Assembly (NCBI GenBank): GCA_027078545.1
Contig: JALWXN010000004.1
Span: forward strand, 799,100-863,099
Source: Nitrososphaeria archaeon
GTDB taxonomy: Archaea; Thermoproteota; Nitrososphaeria; Geothermarchaeales; JDFR-13
DNA length: 64,000 nucleotides
Direction: 5' to 3'
Program-made: the position numbers and the translations under genes
Notes under the pieces: generated by a model
Told to the model about the DNA's origin: nothing
What the model saw: the letters and a program-made list of their open reading frames with translations, nothing else
The model's database searches: none
In this document: piece by piece, positions 9,257 to 18,088 of the stretch
Position numbering within the stretch: the stretch's first letter is position 1
Layout of the letters: each line of letters begins with the position of its first letter

Positions 9257-10609
9257 ATGAACACCGGCAGATTCCTCGAGGAGGTAAAGAGTGAGGAGCC
9301 ACGCCTCATAGAGGAGGTAAGGGAGTTTCTTAGGATGCCCAGCATCTCAGCCACTGGCGAGGGGATAGAGGAGACCGCTAGATTCCTGAGAGACTTCATA
9401 GTAGATAGGCTCGGCGGCGAGGCGGAGCTCCGCCGCTACGGTGGCCACCCAGTCGTATATGGCAGGATAGGGAGTGGGGAGAAGGGGATATACTACGGCA
9501 TGTACGACGTCCAGCCGGTTGAGCCGCTGGATGAGTGGATAGCCCCGCCATTCGAGGCCAGGATAATCGATGACAGGATAATCGCAAGGGGAGCATTCAA
9601 CACGAAGGGAGCATTGATGAGCTCACTCCTAGGGCTGGAGAAATACATAGAGACTTGCGGCGAGCCACCGGGCGAGATCCACTTCATAATAGAGGGGGAG
9701 GAGGAGCTTGGGAGCCCATCCATGCCGAAGGCTGTGGAGGACCTTAGGGATGTGCTCAGCGGGGCGGAGACAGCCCTATTCACAATACCCAGCGAGTTTA
9801 GACGTGGAGTACCCAGCATAATCCTGGGGAACAAGGGTATAATCTACATAGACCTCTACGTAAAGACGAGTAGATACGACATACACAGCAGCTACAGCAG
9901 GGGCATAATAAACCCAGCGGCAGTACTAGCCAGGATAGCATCGGAGCTGATAGACCCACTAGGAGGCCCAAAGCCCGAGTGGCTATACAAGGGGTTCCGA
10001 GAACCTACAGACGAGGAGCTCGCCACCATAGACGAGATCATGGAGGCACTACCCCCGGAGAGGGTGATAGAGGAGTATGGAGTGGAGAGGATAAGGATAG
10101 CCGATAGGAGGAGGCTAGTGGAGGAGATCTTCTTCCACCCAACAGTGAATATAGACGGGTTCTGCAGCGGATACTGTGGAGAAGGTACAAAGACCATCAT
10201 CCCCCACGACGCCAGGATGAAGATAGACTTTAGACTAGTCCCGGAGATGAGGCCGGAGGAGATCGTGGAGGCCTTCAAAGAGATGATTAGGAACCTAGGC
10301 CTCGAGGAACTAGTCGAGATAGATGTCAGGGATATGTATCCATGGAGCCAGACACCCCTAGACTCACCATCCACCAAGGCGGCGGAGGAGGTCTATAGGG
10401 AGATGGGCCTAACACCCAAGAGGGTACTCAGGCTGCCCGGCTCAGCCCCGATGTACCTATTCACACAGGTCCTCGGTGTAGACATAGTCTCGACCGGCCC
10501 TGGGAACGGTGGGAGGGCCCACGCACCCAACGAGTACATAACCCTAGACACGGTCTGGAAGACAGCCTTCTACACACCTACCTACTTCCACAGGGTGCTC
10601 AGGGCATAA
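9257..10609 (+). CDS. M20 family metallopeptidase/deacylase (ArgE/DapE/CPG2 type)
   Basis: GMYDVQPVEPLDEWIAPPFEARIIDDRIIARGAFNTKGAL, IEGEEELGSPS. Confidence 0.88.
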   Translation: MNTGRFLEEVKSEEPRLIEEVREFLRMPSISATGEGIEETARFLRDFIVDRLGGEAELRRYGGHPVVYGRIGSGEKGIYYGMYDVQPVEPLDEWIAPPFEARIIDDRIIARGAFNTKGALMSSLLGLEKYIETCGEPPGEIHFIIEGEEELGSPSMPKAVEDLRDVLSGAETALFTIPSEFRRGVPSIILGNKGIIYIDLYVKTSRYDIHSSYSRGIINPAAVLARIASELIDPLGGPKPEWLYKGFREPTDEELATIDEIMEALPPERVIEEYGVERIRIADRRRLVEEIFFHPTVNIDGFCSGYCGEGTKTIIPHDARMKIDFRLVPEMRPEEIVEAFKEMIRNLGLEELVEIDVRDMYPWSQTPLDSPSTKAAEEVYREMGLTPKRVLRLPGSAPMYLFTQVLGVDIVSTGPGNGGRAHAPNEYITLDTVWKTAFYTPTYFHRVLRA

Positions 10610-11547
10610 TGTCGAGCCGTAGGAGAGTCCCGAGGATAGCCTTGATAGGCCTTGGACACATGGGGATGAACCATCTAAAGATGCTCCTAATGCATAGGAG
10701 GAGGGGACTAGTAGAGATATCGGGGATCTACGACATCGACCAGGAGAAGGCTACGGAGCTATCCCAGAGATACAGGGTGAGGGCATATACATCACTGGAG
10801 GAGCTGGTGGAGGACAAGCCTGACGGAGCGGTGATAGCCACACCCACATCGACACACCTAGAGGTTTTCAGGGAGGTTGTGGAGGGTGTGAAAAACATAT
10901 TGGTGGAGAAGCCCCCAGCAGCCACGTCAGATGAGGCGGAGGAGATGCATCGCCTGGCGCTGGAGAAGGAGGCCACCGTCATGGTTGGAATGATCGAGAG
11001 GTTCAACCCAGCAGTGGTACACATGCTACGATACATAAGAGTGATGGACAGAGGCCTAGTCTTCACCAGCTGTAGAACCTCTAAGCCTAGGAGGCCCGAG
11101 ACAGGGGTGACCCTCGACCTAACCATCCACGACCTACACATACTCTCACAGCTCGTGGAGCTCGACAAGGTAGATACCAGTGGATGGAGGGTCGTTGATA
11201 GCATGGGCCGTGAAGTGGCCTCAAACCTAGTGCTCAGAGGCGAGAAGCTAGACGCCAACCTATACAGCTCCTACATCCACGGATCAATGGTTAGGAGGAT
11301 CGACATACTCATCGAGGACACGAAGATATATGTCGACATGATCGGTAAGAAGGTCGAGGTATATGGCCCGGGCGGGCACCAGGAATACATACTGGAGGGA
11401 GACGCGTTGAGGAATGAGCATCTACACTTCCTATCCGTCATAGATGGATCGATAGAGCCAGCCACACCCCTCGAAGACATAATACCATTGATGAGGCTGG
11501 TTGAAGAGGCTGGGAAAAGCTTTAGGGAGATATCCCTAGAGAGGTGA
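10609..11547 (+). CDS. Gfo/Idh/MocA family NAD(P)-dependent oxidoreductase
   Basis: GLGHMGMNHLKML Rossmann motif, VATPTSTH-like AVIATPTSTHLEV, NILVEKPPAATSDEAEEM. TAATG coupling with upstream gene. Confidence 0.88.
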   Translation: MSSRRRVPRIALIGLGHMGMNHLKMLLMHRRRGLVEISGIYDIDQEKATELSQRYRVRAYTSLEELVEDKPDGAVIATPTSTHLEVFREVVEGVKNILVEKPPAATSDEAEEMHRLALEKEATVMVGMIERFNPAVVHMLRYIRVMDRGLVFTSCRTSKPRRPETGVTLDLTIHDLHILSQLVELDKVDTSGWRVVDSMGREVASNLVLRGEKLDANLYSSYIHGSMVRRIDILIEDTKIYVDMIGKKVEVYGPGGHQEYILEGDALRNEHLHFLSVIDGSIEPATPLEDIIPLMRLVEEAGKSFREISLER

Positions 11548-12878
11548 CGAGACAGATGTGGGTATCATGGTCCGGTGGGGAGATCGATAGGGACGACCTG
11601 ATAAGGCTACTGACATACACCGATGTAGAGGGTGTACCACCAGCAGACCTAGAGATGTTGCCCGAGGCAGTAGCCACAGAGTATGCCTACCTAGCAGGAT
11701 ATAATCAGGCCGGACTCTTAGGAAAAAAAGAGTTGGAGAAGGCCCGTGAAACACTTAGAAACCTGATGAGTATAACTCCTAACGAGCTCAGAAAATATGA
11801 GGACATCCACAGCCTGATTGAGCACCGCCTATCAGAGGAGATAGATTTTCCCTACATATGTAGGAGCCGGAACGAGACTGTCAACGTTGTTGAGAGGCTA
11901 TATCTAAGGAGGATATGGAGTCAGACCCTCTCCTCATTATACTGGGTAGTTGACACCCTCGAATATGAGAGGAATCGGGTTGCTAAGAGAATACCCGTCT
12001 ATACCCATTACCGCAGGGCCGACTCAGTTATAGATCATAGCCTCTACGACTCATACTTAGAAACCCTCGACAGGATACTCCGGGAGCTAAGACTCTTCAC
12101 AGACCTATTAATGACCTCCCCGATGGGAAGCGGTCCAATAGCCGGCTGCATATCAGGGGAGATGGATATAGTATGGAGACATGCATCTATGATGCTCGGG
12201 TTTAGACATAGCCACAGAACAACACTCGACGCCGTGAACAGTAGAAAGGAGCATATAAGAAGACATCTCTACCTAGCCTCACGACTACTAGGCCTATACA
12301 CCCGTATGGCGAGGGACATATACCTGTTGGAGGATGAAGGATTCTTCAGATTATCCGAGGAGGCCCACACAGGGAGCAGCGCCCTTCCACATAAGGAGAA
12401 CCCAGATCTAATGGAGATACTAGAGGCAAAGAGGCTATATGCAGCTAGTTCATCGGCTGCCGCATCTGCACTAGAGAGTGATATGACTGGGTACCAGAGA
12501 ACCAGCCAGGAGTTTAAACACATGGTTGTTAAGACCTCTCTTGACCTTATACTATCAACGAAGGCGATATTTGAGAATCTATTGACCAGCATAGCAACGC
12601 CATATGAGGACTACACCATATACCCCCATTGGATAGCTACTAGACTGTCTATAAAGATGGGCATACCATATAGAGAGGCTTATCACATGGTTAAGGAGAG
12701 GCTGATAAGTGGAGAGGAACCCCTCGACCTATTGGATGAGAGATTCTCGTATCAAGATGGACCGACGGGATACGTAACCTGGGGCGGGGATGATGTGAGG
12801 AGGATAAGCCCGAGAACCATACAGAGGCTACTCAGCCCAACAACACGGAGAATACTCAAAAATATGGGCATCCTATAG
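11544..12878 (+). CDS. Argininosuccinate lyase-like (fumarase/aspartase superfamily)
   Basis: CRSRNETVNVVERLYLRRI, VYTHYRRADSVIDH, SPMGSGPIAGC, GSSALPHKENPDLMEI. 4-nt overlap with upstream gene. Confidence 0.8.
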   Translation: MTRQMWVSWSGGEIDRDDLIRLLTYTDVEGVPPADLEMLPEAVATEYAYLAGYNQAGLLGKKELEKARETLRNLMSITPNELRKYEDIHSLIEHRLSEEIDFPYICRSRNETVNVVERLYLRRIWSQTLSSLYWVVDTLEYERNRVAKRIPVYTHYRRADSVIDHSLYDSYLETLDRILRELRLFTDLLMTSPMGSGPIAGCISGEMDIVWRHASMMLGFRHSHRTTLDAVNSRKEHIRRHLYLASRLLGLYTRMARDIYLLEDEGFFRLSEEAHTGSSALPHKENPDLMEILEAKRLYAASSSAAASALESDMTGYQRTSQEFKHMVVKTSLDLILSTKAIFENLLTSIATPYEDYTIYPHWIATRLSIKMGIPYREAYHMVKERLISGEEPLDLLDERFSYQDGPTGYVTWGGDDVRRISPRTIQRLLSPTTRRILKNMGIL

Positions 12879-12919
12879 ACTCCGAGTTAAATTGTGGTTA
12901 TAGCTATAAAGGGTGTGGA

Positions 12920-14212
12920 ATGTCACGAGAACTGAGGGGGATACCGGAGGAAGCCTTCAAGAAATTCCTAGACACACTGGGAACTATCAAGAGGATCGAG
13001 GGGGTAGAGTCGCCCCTCCCCCTGAAGTATGAGGAGTATATAGATATCGGGGGGATGGACCCATCGGTCTACAGCCTACTATACACTGTCTACAGGCTCT
13101 ACAGGCCATCCAGCCCAGAAGAGCTCATGGAGGAGACACATAGATACCTCGAGAGGCTGAGTAGATGGATGGAGAGCCGTGGCCCGATACACACCGAGAC
13201 AGACCCTAAGAAGGCAGCACTACTCATACTCCCATCGGAGAGACAGTTCAGCAGGGTTAGGACTGACTGGAGGGGCTGGCTATGGAGGAGCAGGACACAT
13301 ACTGGGGAGGAGACACCGACGGCCGAGGGCTGGATGAAGGATATACTAAGGATAGCCGACGCTCTCAGGGGCGAGGGTGTAGAGCCTGTAATAGCCGCTG
13401 ACAAGGGTATCTACGAAGAGGTCAGCCAGATATATAGTGGGAGGCTAATAGAGGTGGACATACCTGAGAACCTACCCAAGACGGGCTACGCCAGGGACCA
13501 GAGCCTTACATGGTGGCGAGAGCCGATAATAGGCCTAATGGCCCTACACCTGAGGAAGGGGGAGGAGGACGTCCTGATAAGGATCTATAGAGAGCTCGGG
13601 CTGGACCCTATATACGCCGTGAGCCCAGAGGAGGTCTGGGGAAGGGTCTACATGCCCCACGTAGAGGGTGGGAACTATATAGTCGTGGATATGGATGGTG
13701 AGACCACAGTCTTCACAGGGGTCGGTGTAAGAGGCACAAACCCACCCGCCTTCAAGAGCCTCTCCAGGATACTCCCTAGGGATGTAAGGTTCATTGGAGT
13801 ACCGATCTCCGCATATATAAATGATTGGGAGACGGGAGCCGTACACCTAGACGTGGTGATGATGTATATCGAGCTGGACGGCGGAACCTTCCTAATAGAC
13901 CCTTCACGGATGGGGTTATACAGCTTCCTAGAATACGACAGGGAGCGGGGCGAGTACAGGATACACAACGGGGTGGAGCTCCTAACCGAGAAGGGATACA
14001 ACATGATAGAGCCTCCTAGGAAGGGTGCCAGCAGGATAACCATGGTCAACGCCTTCAACCTAGGTGGGGACAAGATCCTGGTGGACAGCTATAACAGGGA
14101 GACAAACAGGTTCCTCGAGGACCTAGGTGCCGACGTGGTCGAGGTGGAGATACCGCATATAGAGGCGGGTGGCGGAGGCATACGCTGCGCCACGAAGGAG
14201 CTATGGATATAG
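12920..14212 (+). CDS. Arginine deiminase/amidinotransferase superfamily protein
   Basis: GYARDQSLTWW, catalytic-type HLDVVMMYIE and C-terminal EAGGGGIRCATKELWI with putative nucleophile Cys. Confidence 0.8.
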   Translation: MSRELRGIPEEAFKKFLDTLGTIKRIEGVESPLPLKYEEYIDIGGMDPSVYSLLYTVYRLYRPSSPEELMEETHRYLERLSRWMESRGPIHTETDPKKAALLILPSERQFSRVRTDWRGWLWRSRTHTGEETPTAEGWMKDILRIADALRGEGVEPVIAADKGIYEEVSQIYSGRLIEVDIPENLPKTGYARDQSLTWWREPIIGLMALHLRKGEEDVLIRIYRELGLDPIYAVSPEEVWGRVYMPHVEGGNYIVVDMDGETTVFTGVGVRGTNPPAFKSLSRILPRDVRFIGVPISAYINDWETGAVHLDVVMMYIELDGGTFLIDPSRMGLYSFLEYDRERGEYRIHNGVELLTEKGYNMIEPPRKGASRITMVNAFNLGGDKILVDSYNRETNRFLEDLGADVVEVEIPHIEAGGGGIRCATKELWI

Positions 14213-14277
14213 CTGGCTAGAGTGGTATACAGGAATAACCACAGATTTATACCTAGCATCCAACCAGGATTATACAT

Positions 14278-15387
14278 ATGGATCTCAACAGGTTCGCCCA
14301 GCTGATAGTGGATTACTGCGTATCCATAGGTACAGGGGACGAGGTCTATATTGGGGCCAGCCTAGAGGCATTCCCCCTAGTGAAGGAGATCTACAAGGAG
14401 GCGGTCAAGAGAGGTGGCTACCCAAGATTCAACGTGAGGGATGAGGAGCTGACCGAGATCTTCTACCGATACGCCCCCGACGAGCTCCTCGACTACCTCT
14501 CACCAATAGACGAATACATAGCAGAGAAGATGGATGTGAGGATCTCCATCATATCCAGTACACATACAAAGCCGCTGGTCGCCATACCACCCGAGAAGAT
14601 ACAGAGGAGGAACAAGGCCCAGAGAAGACTCGTGGAGATCTTCTTCGAGAGGGATGGGAGGGGAGAGATCAGGTGGACCGTCACGGCATACCCAACCAGG
14701 GCAATGGCTCAGGAGGCGGGGATGTCTATCCTAGAGTTCCAGGAGTTCGTGGAGAGGGCGCTCAAGCTCCACAGGCCAGACCCCGTGGAGGAGTGGCGTA
14801 GACAGACGGAGTGGCAGGAGGATATCAGGGAGTTTTTGGAGAAGGTGGATGAGCTACGCATAGTGGGGGAGGAGACAGACATAACCTTCAAGGTCGGTGG
14901 GAGGGCATGGATAAACGACGATGGACGTAAAAACATGCCTGGGGGCGAGGTCTTCACAGGCCCTCATGAAGACGCCACCGAGGGAACCATATACTTCGAC
15001 ATACCAGTCCTATGGAGAGGCATGGAGATTAAGGGTGTGAAGCTCAGGTTCGAGAGGGGGAGAGTCGTGGAGGCAAAGGCGAGGGAGGGCCAGGAATACC
15101 TGGAGAAGATAATCAGCGTCGACGATGGTGCCTCCATACCTGGGGAGCTCGCCTTCGGCCTAAACTACGACATTACCAGGCCGATTAAAAATATACTCTT
15201 CGACGAGAAGATAGGCGGCACGATGCACATGGCCCTAGGCAGTGCATATCCATCCACAGGTGGTAGGAACAAGTCCTCAATACACATGGATATGGTGAAG
15301 AACATGGAGGGGGCCAAGGTATATGCAGATGGAGACCTGATATACAGGGATGGAAGGTTCGTCATCGATGAGCTACAGAGGGAGTAA
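14278..15387 (+). CDS. M29 family aminopeptidase (thermophilic metallopeptidase)
   Basis: NMPGGEVFTGPHEDATEGTIYFD, GELAFGLNYDITRPIKNILFDEKIGGTMHMALGSAYPSTGG, NKSSIHMDMV. Confidence 0.88.
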   Translation: MDLNRFAQLIVDYCVSIGTGDEVYIGASLEAFPLVKEIYKEAVKRGGYPRFNVRDEELTEIFYRYAPDELLDYLSPIDEYIAEKMDVRISIISSTHTKPLVAIPPEKIQRRNKAQRRLVEIFFERDGRGEIRWTVTAYPTRAMAQEAGMSILEFQEFVERALKLHRPDPVEEWRRQTEWQEDIREFLEKVDELRIVGEETDITFKVGGRAWINDDGRKNMPGGEVFTGPHEDATEGTIYFDIPVLWRGMEIKGVKLRFERGRVVEAKAREGQEYLEKIISVDDGASIPGELAFGLNYDITRPIKNILFDEKIGGTMHMALGSAYPSTGGRNKSSIHMDMVKNMEGAKVYADGDLIYRDGRFVIDELQRE

Positions 15388-15814
15388 TGGGCTTAGTAGA
15401 GCCACCCAGCTAGTCGCGCTAGGCATATGGATAACCTCTATACTCCTCACGCTAGAGACGCTTGGGGGTGAGACGGGGGTATGCACACCTGGATGGGGAT
15501 GTCAAGTCCTACTCGCAACCCCCTTCTCACGTGTAAGCGGGCTACCAATATCAGTCTTCCCACTCCTAGCATCCATCCTATATCTACTGGGTAGCGTGAG
15601 GGAGGACACCAAGCTACGTAAGATAGCCGTCTCAGTCTTCATACCTATGCTACTCCTCGGGCTACTACTCACCTACATATCTATAAAGGACTATGGCACA
15701 CTATGCCCACTATGCGAGGCGACCAAGGCATTGATAGCGAACCTACTAGGCCTTGAATACCTAGATATAAGGATGGAGAAAAAGGGGGATGGGATGGCTA
15801 GAACCAGCCAATAA
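15368..15814 (+). CDS. Vitamin K epoxide reductase (VKOR) family protein
   Basis: VCTPGWGCQVLLATPFSRVSGLPISVFPLLAS and C-terminal LCPLCEATKA (CxxC) across TM helices. Confidence 0.85.
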   Translation: MSYRGSNGLSRATQLVALGIWITSILLTLETLGGETGVCTPGWGCQVLLATPFSRVSGLPISVFPLLASILYLLGSVREDTKLRKIAVSVFIPMLLLGLLLTYISIKDYGTLCPLCEATKALIANLLGLEYLDIRMEKKGDGMARTSQ

Positions 15815-17933
15815 ACCGTATAGGCCCTGGGATCCAGACAGTCCTATCCATGATATTCACATAGATAACTGTCTCCACCAATCCAGAGTCGATCCTCATA
15901 AGCCCCCTTAGAACGGCGTAGTATGGAGACCCCCTGACCTCGGTTATATAGATCTCTATCCTCGTGGAGGGGCTGGACCAGTCTAGATCGATGGGCACCT
16001 CATAGAAATATCCATATAGATACGCCTTGGTACCGCCTATTATAAGCCTCGCAGCACCCAGCTCCTGTGAGAAGCCGTTGGCCACCAGCCCAATAGCATC
16101 AACCCTAAGCGTGATCCTTCCGTACCAGTATGGGAGAGTAGTGGTTATCCCCAAGTCGCTATAGATGTTTAGGATGGAGGTTCCTGGGCCAGACACCCCT
16201 ATACGTAGAAGCTCCGTCACCGGGTCGTCACCAAGCCTATACTCAAATGTGTATAGTGCCAGGCCAGATATTGAGGACTGTACCGTGGCTAGCTTGAGAC
16301 CGTCTAGGTAGTAATCCACGGGGATGAATGGGGCTGGAGCGCCTAGATAGTTGCTCAGAGTCTCCACGGCCAATGTCCACCTAGAGTAGGAAGTGGCGTA
16401 TGGCGAGATTATTGAGAGGTCTTCCCGCATAACGGTCTCAGTAAAGTTTAGATATGTGGCGTCGCTGAGTGACACCCTATCCACAACGCTATATGCGACC
16501 TCACCCCTAATCCCGATCTGCCCAGGCACTAGTGATGCGATTACCCTGAAGGCGAGGTCTATGAGGACATCGTCATCTACGAACCATCTATAGATGCCCA
16601 GCCTAATCTCGGCCTGGTAACTGACAAGGAACTTATTGACGTAGAAGAGTGCATCTATACCGGTCGGGACGGATGTATAGATGTCACTGAAGTTGGCATT
16701 GGTCATAGCGTTGTGACTCATCCTAATCTCCACACCCCTATAGACAGCCGATATGGTTGCGTCCCTCAGTACTAGCTGGTTAAACGTGGTTAACCAAGAC
16801 TCTAGGTATAGCCCCCACCATGCGCCGGTACAGCTCAGCCCCGATACGGAGAAACTATTCACCGTGTCCCTAGAAACTATGTTGACACACCTCGCGAAGG
16901 TGGTCGTTGGGAAGGATCCATAGACATTCCTGACCTCCGCATCCATACCCACTGGTGTCGTCAATGGGGTGGGGCCGTAGGAATATAGGCTAACCACCCA
17001 GGGATTATTCGTAGAAGTGGACAGCCTCACATCCTCGACAAGCACGGTTGCATTACTCTCGAAGGCATAGACCGTGACGCCACCAGTCCTACCATCCTCA
17101 ACCACTACATTGGAAACAGTTATGCTCGGCTCATTCCTAGACACCGCGATATGTATTCCTGAGGTCGCGAACCTGGTGTATATCGCCTCCACATCCCGTA
17201 CCACTATGCTCTGCTCTACGAAGCTGTCCAACACATAGAGGCTTATCAACCCGTCTGCCCTTACATCACTGATATAGACGTCTAGGGGGTACCCCGACGA
17301 ATATAGATAGATGGTTGTCCCCGCGCCAATACTCTCCAACCCCTCGACCCGGAAGAGCCTCGCATCGGCCTGGGACATCAGGTAGATACCCGTATAGGCG
17401 TAGCCCGCCAATGGTATGTCTATCACGACATTGCTAAAGTTGTATACGTGGTCAGTCCCCCCATAGACACGTATAAAGAATGGTCCTCCAAAGATTCCTG
17501 GAGCGACAGCTGTAAACCTGAAGTTCTCAACCCTGACATCCACGTCGCCTATGAGACTAATGAAATAGTTCGTCGGGTTCCCACCAGCCATCACCGCCTC
17601 CAGATCCCTGATGACAAAGTCGAGCGTGGCCAGGCCTGAGAAGATGTATACCGAGGGCGACGGGTCATTATAGATCCAGCGATAACCATTCCCATTAATA
17701 ACTATCTGGCCACCAGTAAGGCTAAGTGTAATATCAGAGTCCTCCACAACATCCGAGACAAAGTTGATGACTGTGCATCCAGCACCCAGCGCGGCGGATA
17801 CATCTGGATAATCCGTTGGAACGTCACAGCTGAGAGCCACACCTGGTTCGGTGATAAGCGCTGGGACAAATATAACTGAAACCATTATTAGAACGATGGG
17901 GATGAGCCGCGTCATATGACTCACCCCCACCAA
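15798..17933 (-). CDS. Large secreted beta-helix-like protein (paralog A)
   Basis: 711 aa; signal peptide then CDVPTDYPDVSAALGAGCTVINFVSDV, repetitive beta-rich body, C-term VETVIYVNIMDRTVWIPGPIRFIGWF. Similar to 18089-20218. Confidence 0.7.
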   Translation of the reverse strand: MVGVSHMTRLIPIVLIMVSVIFVPALITEPGVALSCDVPTDYPDVSAALGAGCTVINFVSDVVEDSDITLSLTGGQIVINGNGYRWIYNDPSPSVYIFSGLATLDFVIRDLEAVMAGGNPTNYFISLIGDVDVRVENFRFTAVAPGIFGGPFFIRVYGGTDHVYNFSNVVIDIPLAGYAYTGIYLMSQADARLFRVEGLESIGAGTTIYLYSSGYPLDVYISDVRADGLISLYVLDSFVEQSIVVRDVEAIYTRFATSGIHIAVSRNEPSITVSNVVVEDGRTGGVTVYAFESNATVLVEDVRLSTSTNNPWVVSLYSYGPTPLTTPVGMDAEVRNVYGSFPTTTFARCVNIVSRDTVNSFSVSGLSCTGAWWGLYLESWLTTFNQLVLRDATISAVYRGVEIRMSHNAMTNANFSDIYTSVPTGIDALFYVNKFLVSYQAEIRLGIYRWFVDDDVLIDLAFRVIASLVPGQIGIRGEVAYSVVDRVSLSDATYLNFTETVMREDLSIISPYATSYSRWTLAVETLSNYLGAPAPFIPVDYYLDGLKLATVQSSISGLALYTFEYRLGDDPVTELLRIGVSGPGTSILNIYSDLGITTTLPYWYGRITLRVDAIGLVANGFSQELGAARLIIGGTKAYLYGYFYEVPIDLDWSSPSTRIEIYITEVRGSPYYAVLRGLMRIDSGLVETVIYVNIMDRTVWIPGPIRFIGWF

Positions 17934-18088
17934 CTCCCCATGTAAGTTGAATCATGTATAACACGGTATATTTAATATTACCCGGATGTATAGTGGCAAT
18001 GAACGTGAATAAACCCCTTATATGGCCGGGTGCATAGGCAACTCTTCATCACTTGGTTGAGTTAGGAAAAAAGGGGAGAAGGTTGTAG

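Noticed and set aside
9892-10377. 161-aa antisense ORF inside the M20 peptidase
   Set aside because: Low-complexity Ser-rich shadow ORF.
10728-11258. 176-aa antisense ORF inside the Gfo/Idh/MocA gene
   Set aside because: Shadow ORF opposite a confidently assigned coding region.
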